DNA of 64,000 nucleotides. Origin: Crocinitomicaceae bacterium. GTDB taxonomy: Bacteria; Bacteroidota; Bacteroidia; Flavobacteriales_D; Crocinitomicaceae. The translations under genes and the position numbers were made by a program. Every line of letters starts with the position of its first letter. Positions within the stretch are counted from its first letter, which is position 1. The stretch is from NCBI GenBank assembly GCA_028689775.1, contig JAQVCM010000001.1:62001-126000 (forward strand), written 5' to 3'. Below are positions 63,894-64,000 of this stretch, one piece after another. A model generated the notes under the pieces. That model was not told the origin of the DNA and ran no database searches. It saw only the letters and a list, made by a program, of their open reading frames with translations.

Positions 63894-64000
63894 GTGGAAG
63901 AAGAAGAATCATTTGATTATAAAAAAGAGGTTGTTGAAGGAGAGAACGATTATGATAAAGTTCTTCGACCTAAGAAACTCTCTGATTTTGCTGGACAAGA
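63894..64000 (+). CDS. ruvB: Holliday-junction helicase RuvB, N-terminal fragment
   Basis: Only the first 35 codons lie in the window. A GTG start, an acidic leader (EEEESFDYKKEVVEGE), then the family-typical YDKVLRPKKLSDFAGQ. RuvB is the AAA+ motor of the RuvAB branch-migration complex. In flavobacteria ruvB often follows the cytochrome oxidase genes, which supports the call. The frame is cut by the window end and not by a mutation. Confidence 0.85.
   Translation, partial: MEEEESFDYKKEVVEGENDYDKVLRPKKLSDFAGQ

Overview
The window comes from a Bacteroidota chromosome, most likely order Flavobacteriales. The exact genus cannot be read from sequence alone; a Crocinitomicaceae/Fluviicola-like organism would fit. 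The evidence is AT-rich DNA, Bacteroidota-type promoters (-7 box TAnnTTTG), a PorW/SprE gliding/type IX secretion lipoprotein, a protein with a type IX C-terminal sorting domain, and the alternative complex III (ActABCDEF) plus cytochrome c oxidase cluster in its typical order, ending at ruvB. No rRNA, tRNA, CRISPR array, prophage or transposase gene was seen.  Layout. 0.35-3.7 kb: porW, an AtpZ-like gene and a small membrane protein; the ATP synthase genes that might be expected to follow are absent. 3.7-9.4 kb (minus): O-antigen ligase-like protein, S41 protease, RNase P protein, a J-domain/KTSC protein, a repeat-rich gap and a ChaN-like protein. 9.6-18.3 kb (plus): surE, a small membrane protein, lpxB, a SpoIID/LytB protein, an acyltransferase, an acyl-CoA dehydrogenase broken by one in-frame stop, and aspS. 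18.4-25.8 kb (minus): a DivIC/FtsB protein, a secreted helical-repeat protein, a fused MutA-MutB methylmalonyl-CoA mutase with an EI24/CysZ-like membrane protein, a second repeat-rich gap, and rlmN.  25.8-27.3 kb is repeat-dominated. A GxxExxY (PD-(D/E)xK-like) gene sits between about 170 bp direct copies of a 'CTTTGCGTTAAA' repeat, next to a tandem array with a period near 165 bp. It is followed by a suppressor-of-fused-like gene, a large lamin-tail-domain secreted protein, asd and a lipoprotein with an HExxH motif. 33.9-36.4 kb holds a cystathionine gamma-synthase/lyase family gene whose last 65 codons, plus adjoining palindromic repeats, occur as two further tandem 447 bp copies. The differences from the intact gene are mostly silent, which points to mosaicism.  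36.4-37.0 kb is a YoeB/YefM-type toxin-antitoxin pair with a perfect 17 bp operator-like palindrome at the transcription start. 37.0-40.8 kb is a peroxide-defence island: OxyR with both redox cysteines, divergent dps-katA, and a 2-Cys peroxiredoxin with its own promoter. A palindromic MITE-like element follows. Next comes a 1983-residue alpha-2-macroglobulin-family protein that has lost its thioester cysteine and carries a TonB-plug-like insert. 47.8-51.6 kb has a type IX-secreted protein, an ALDH7-type dehydrogenase, a lipoprotein and a SPOR-domain protein. 52.0-63.8 kb is the respiratory operon actA-actF followed by cytochrome c oxidase subunits II and I. In it quinol electrons pass through ActB/ActA/ActE hemes directly to the oxidase. 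The window ends in the first codons of ruvB.  I found no clear undescribed defence or secretion system. The strongest unusual signals are the 447 bp gene-end duplications, the two interspersed repeat families, the degenerate A2M-plug hybrid and the nonsense-interrupted acyl-CoA dehydrogenase.
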